From NCBI RefSeq assembly GCF_000003605.2, contig NW_003112499.1, positions 30,774-70,708 of the forward strand: a stretch of DNA of 39,935 nucleotides, in the 5' to 3' direction. Under the pieces are notes generated by a model that did not search any database, was not told the DNA's origin, and saw only the letters and a program-made list of their open reading frames with translations. Below are positions 39,256 to 39,935 of this stretch, piece after piece. The DNA is from Saccoglossus kowalevskii (taxonomy: Eukaryota; Hemichordata; Enteropneusta; Harrimaniidae). The first letter of the stretch is position 1. Every line of letters begins with the position of its first letter. The position numbers and the translations under genes were made by a program.

Positions 39256-39820
39256 CATGTTCCCAGCAAACTTCTGTTGATATGTTCACTTTGCAAACAG
39301 CTGATTTAGATCATCGATAATGTTGAGTGTGTTTCCGTCTTTGAAGCTTACTAGGAGCATGTATAATTTATAATTTATTAATTCCTGATATGATGTACTA
39401 AACATACTAATTGTCTTGCCACTTAGAACTAATGGGATCACATTCTAATTCTTTCTAGACTAGTGTTATAGTGATTGAGAGTGATCATATCGAATTAATT
39501 CATAGAAGGGTCCACCATACTTGTTTTCGGAGTCAGCATGGGTTTATTGTAAGGCCTCTATGGTTGCATGGTTTTCAGTATGTGATGCATGCACAAAAAT
39601 GACTACAGATAGGGATATTCTACTTTCACTTCAAAGCTCTGTTAATAATATTTTTTGTAGATAATTTTCTGTATTCATATGATTTGTGTAACAATTTATT
39701 GTGAATTGTATGAAATATTATACCAGTCAAATTTCTGTCCAAATCTCATTTTAACATTTCTTGAATTTTCTAATTGTTTCTATTTGACTTTTGTATGAAT
39801 TGGAACAACTGGATTGTTGA

Positions 39821-39826
39821 AATAAA
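39821..39826 (+). terminator. Likely polyadenylation signal AATAAA
   Basis: AATAAA about 1040 bases after the stop, with a GT-rich stretch (gtgtgtgt at about 39892-39899) further downstream. The remainder to 39935 is taken as downstream flank. Confidence 0.65.
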
Positions 39827-39935
39827 TCAGCTTTGCTACAATGAATAACCAAAATTTCACCACATTTATTTTATATTTATTAGCCCAAAACAGTGTGTGT
39901 AATAGTACAATATCTTGTGTCACTTCCTGTTCGAT

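Larger units (their letters stand above)
38782..39840 (+). other. 3' untranslated region
   Basis: No further coding frame or splice pattern appears after the stop. The region runs AT-rich to a polyadenylation signal at 39821. Confidence 0.75.

Overview
The window is eukaryotic nuclear DNA, almost certainly from an invertebrate animal. One long spliced gene on the + strand fills it. Introns are AT-rich with GT-AG boundaries, and the spaces between exons hold microsatellites, minisatellites, MITE-like elements and one assembly gap. Nothing bacterial is present: no operons, no long ORFs, no ribosome binding sites. The species cannot be fixed from sequence alone; the repeat style would suit a marine bilaterian such as a hemichordate, lancelet or mollusc.

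The gene is the 3' part of a dynein heavy chain. I could chain 28 candidate exons (215 to 38781) with exact splice phase at every junction, giving about 1614 residues and a stop at 38779-38781. Residue numbers in the entries count from the first whole codon, at 217. In order they encode the end of stalk coiled coil 1 and the microtubule-binding domain (exons 1-5), stalk coiled coil 2 (exons 5-7), AAA5 (7-13), AAA6 (13-21) and the C-terminal domain (21-28). The 5' part (tail, linker, AAA1-4) lies upstream of the window. The protein follows the dynein layout throughout but lacks several motifs that are nearly fixed in axonemal, cytoplasmic and IFT heavy chains. By elimination I place it as a DNHD1-like heavy chain (dynein heavy chain domain-containing protein 1).

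Layout: 1-4395, upstream intron, exon 1, and an intron dominated by a 3.56 kb element with long inverted termini. 4396-10022, microtubule-binding-domain exons with a possible 27-nt microexon. 10023-18502, coiled coil 2 and AAA5 exons. 18503-21912, an intron with an 844-base gap. 21913-28570, AAA6 exons separated by a 2 kb array of 45-bp repeats, a 0.8 kb element and a 41-bp array. 28571-38781, end of AAA6 and the C-terminal domain, including a 15-copy, 43-bp array in which an exon-intron junction is itself repeated. 38782-39935, 3' UTR with a polyadenylation signal near 39821.

The most unusual feature is the 43-bp array at 36903-37547. Each unit repeats the last 18 nt of exon 25 (with a few substitutions) and its splice donor, so 16 AG|GT junctions lie in a row. 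Two other intronic arrays in the gene (51 bp and 45 bp units) also carry acceptor-like motifs. A duplicated small exon in AAA6 and the optional microexon in the microtubule-binding domain are further points of interest.
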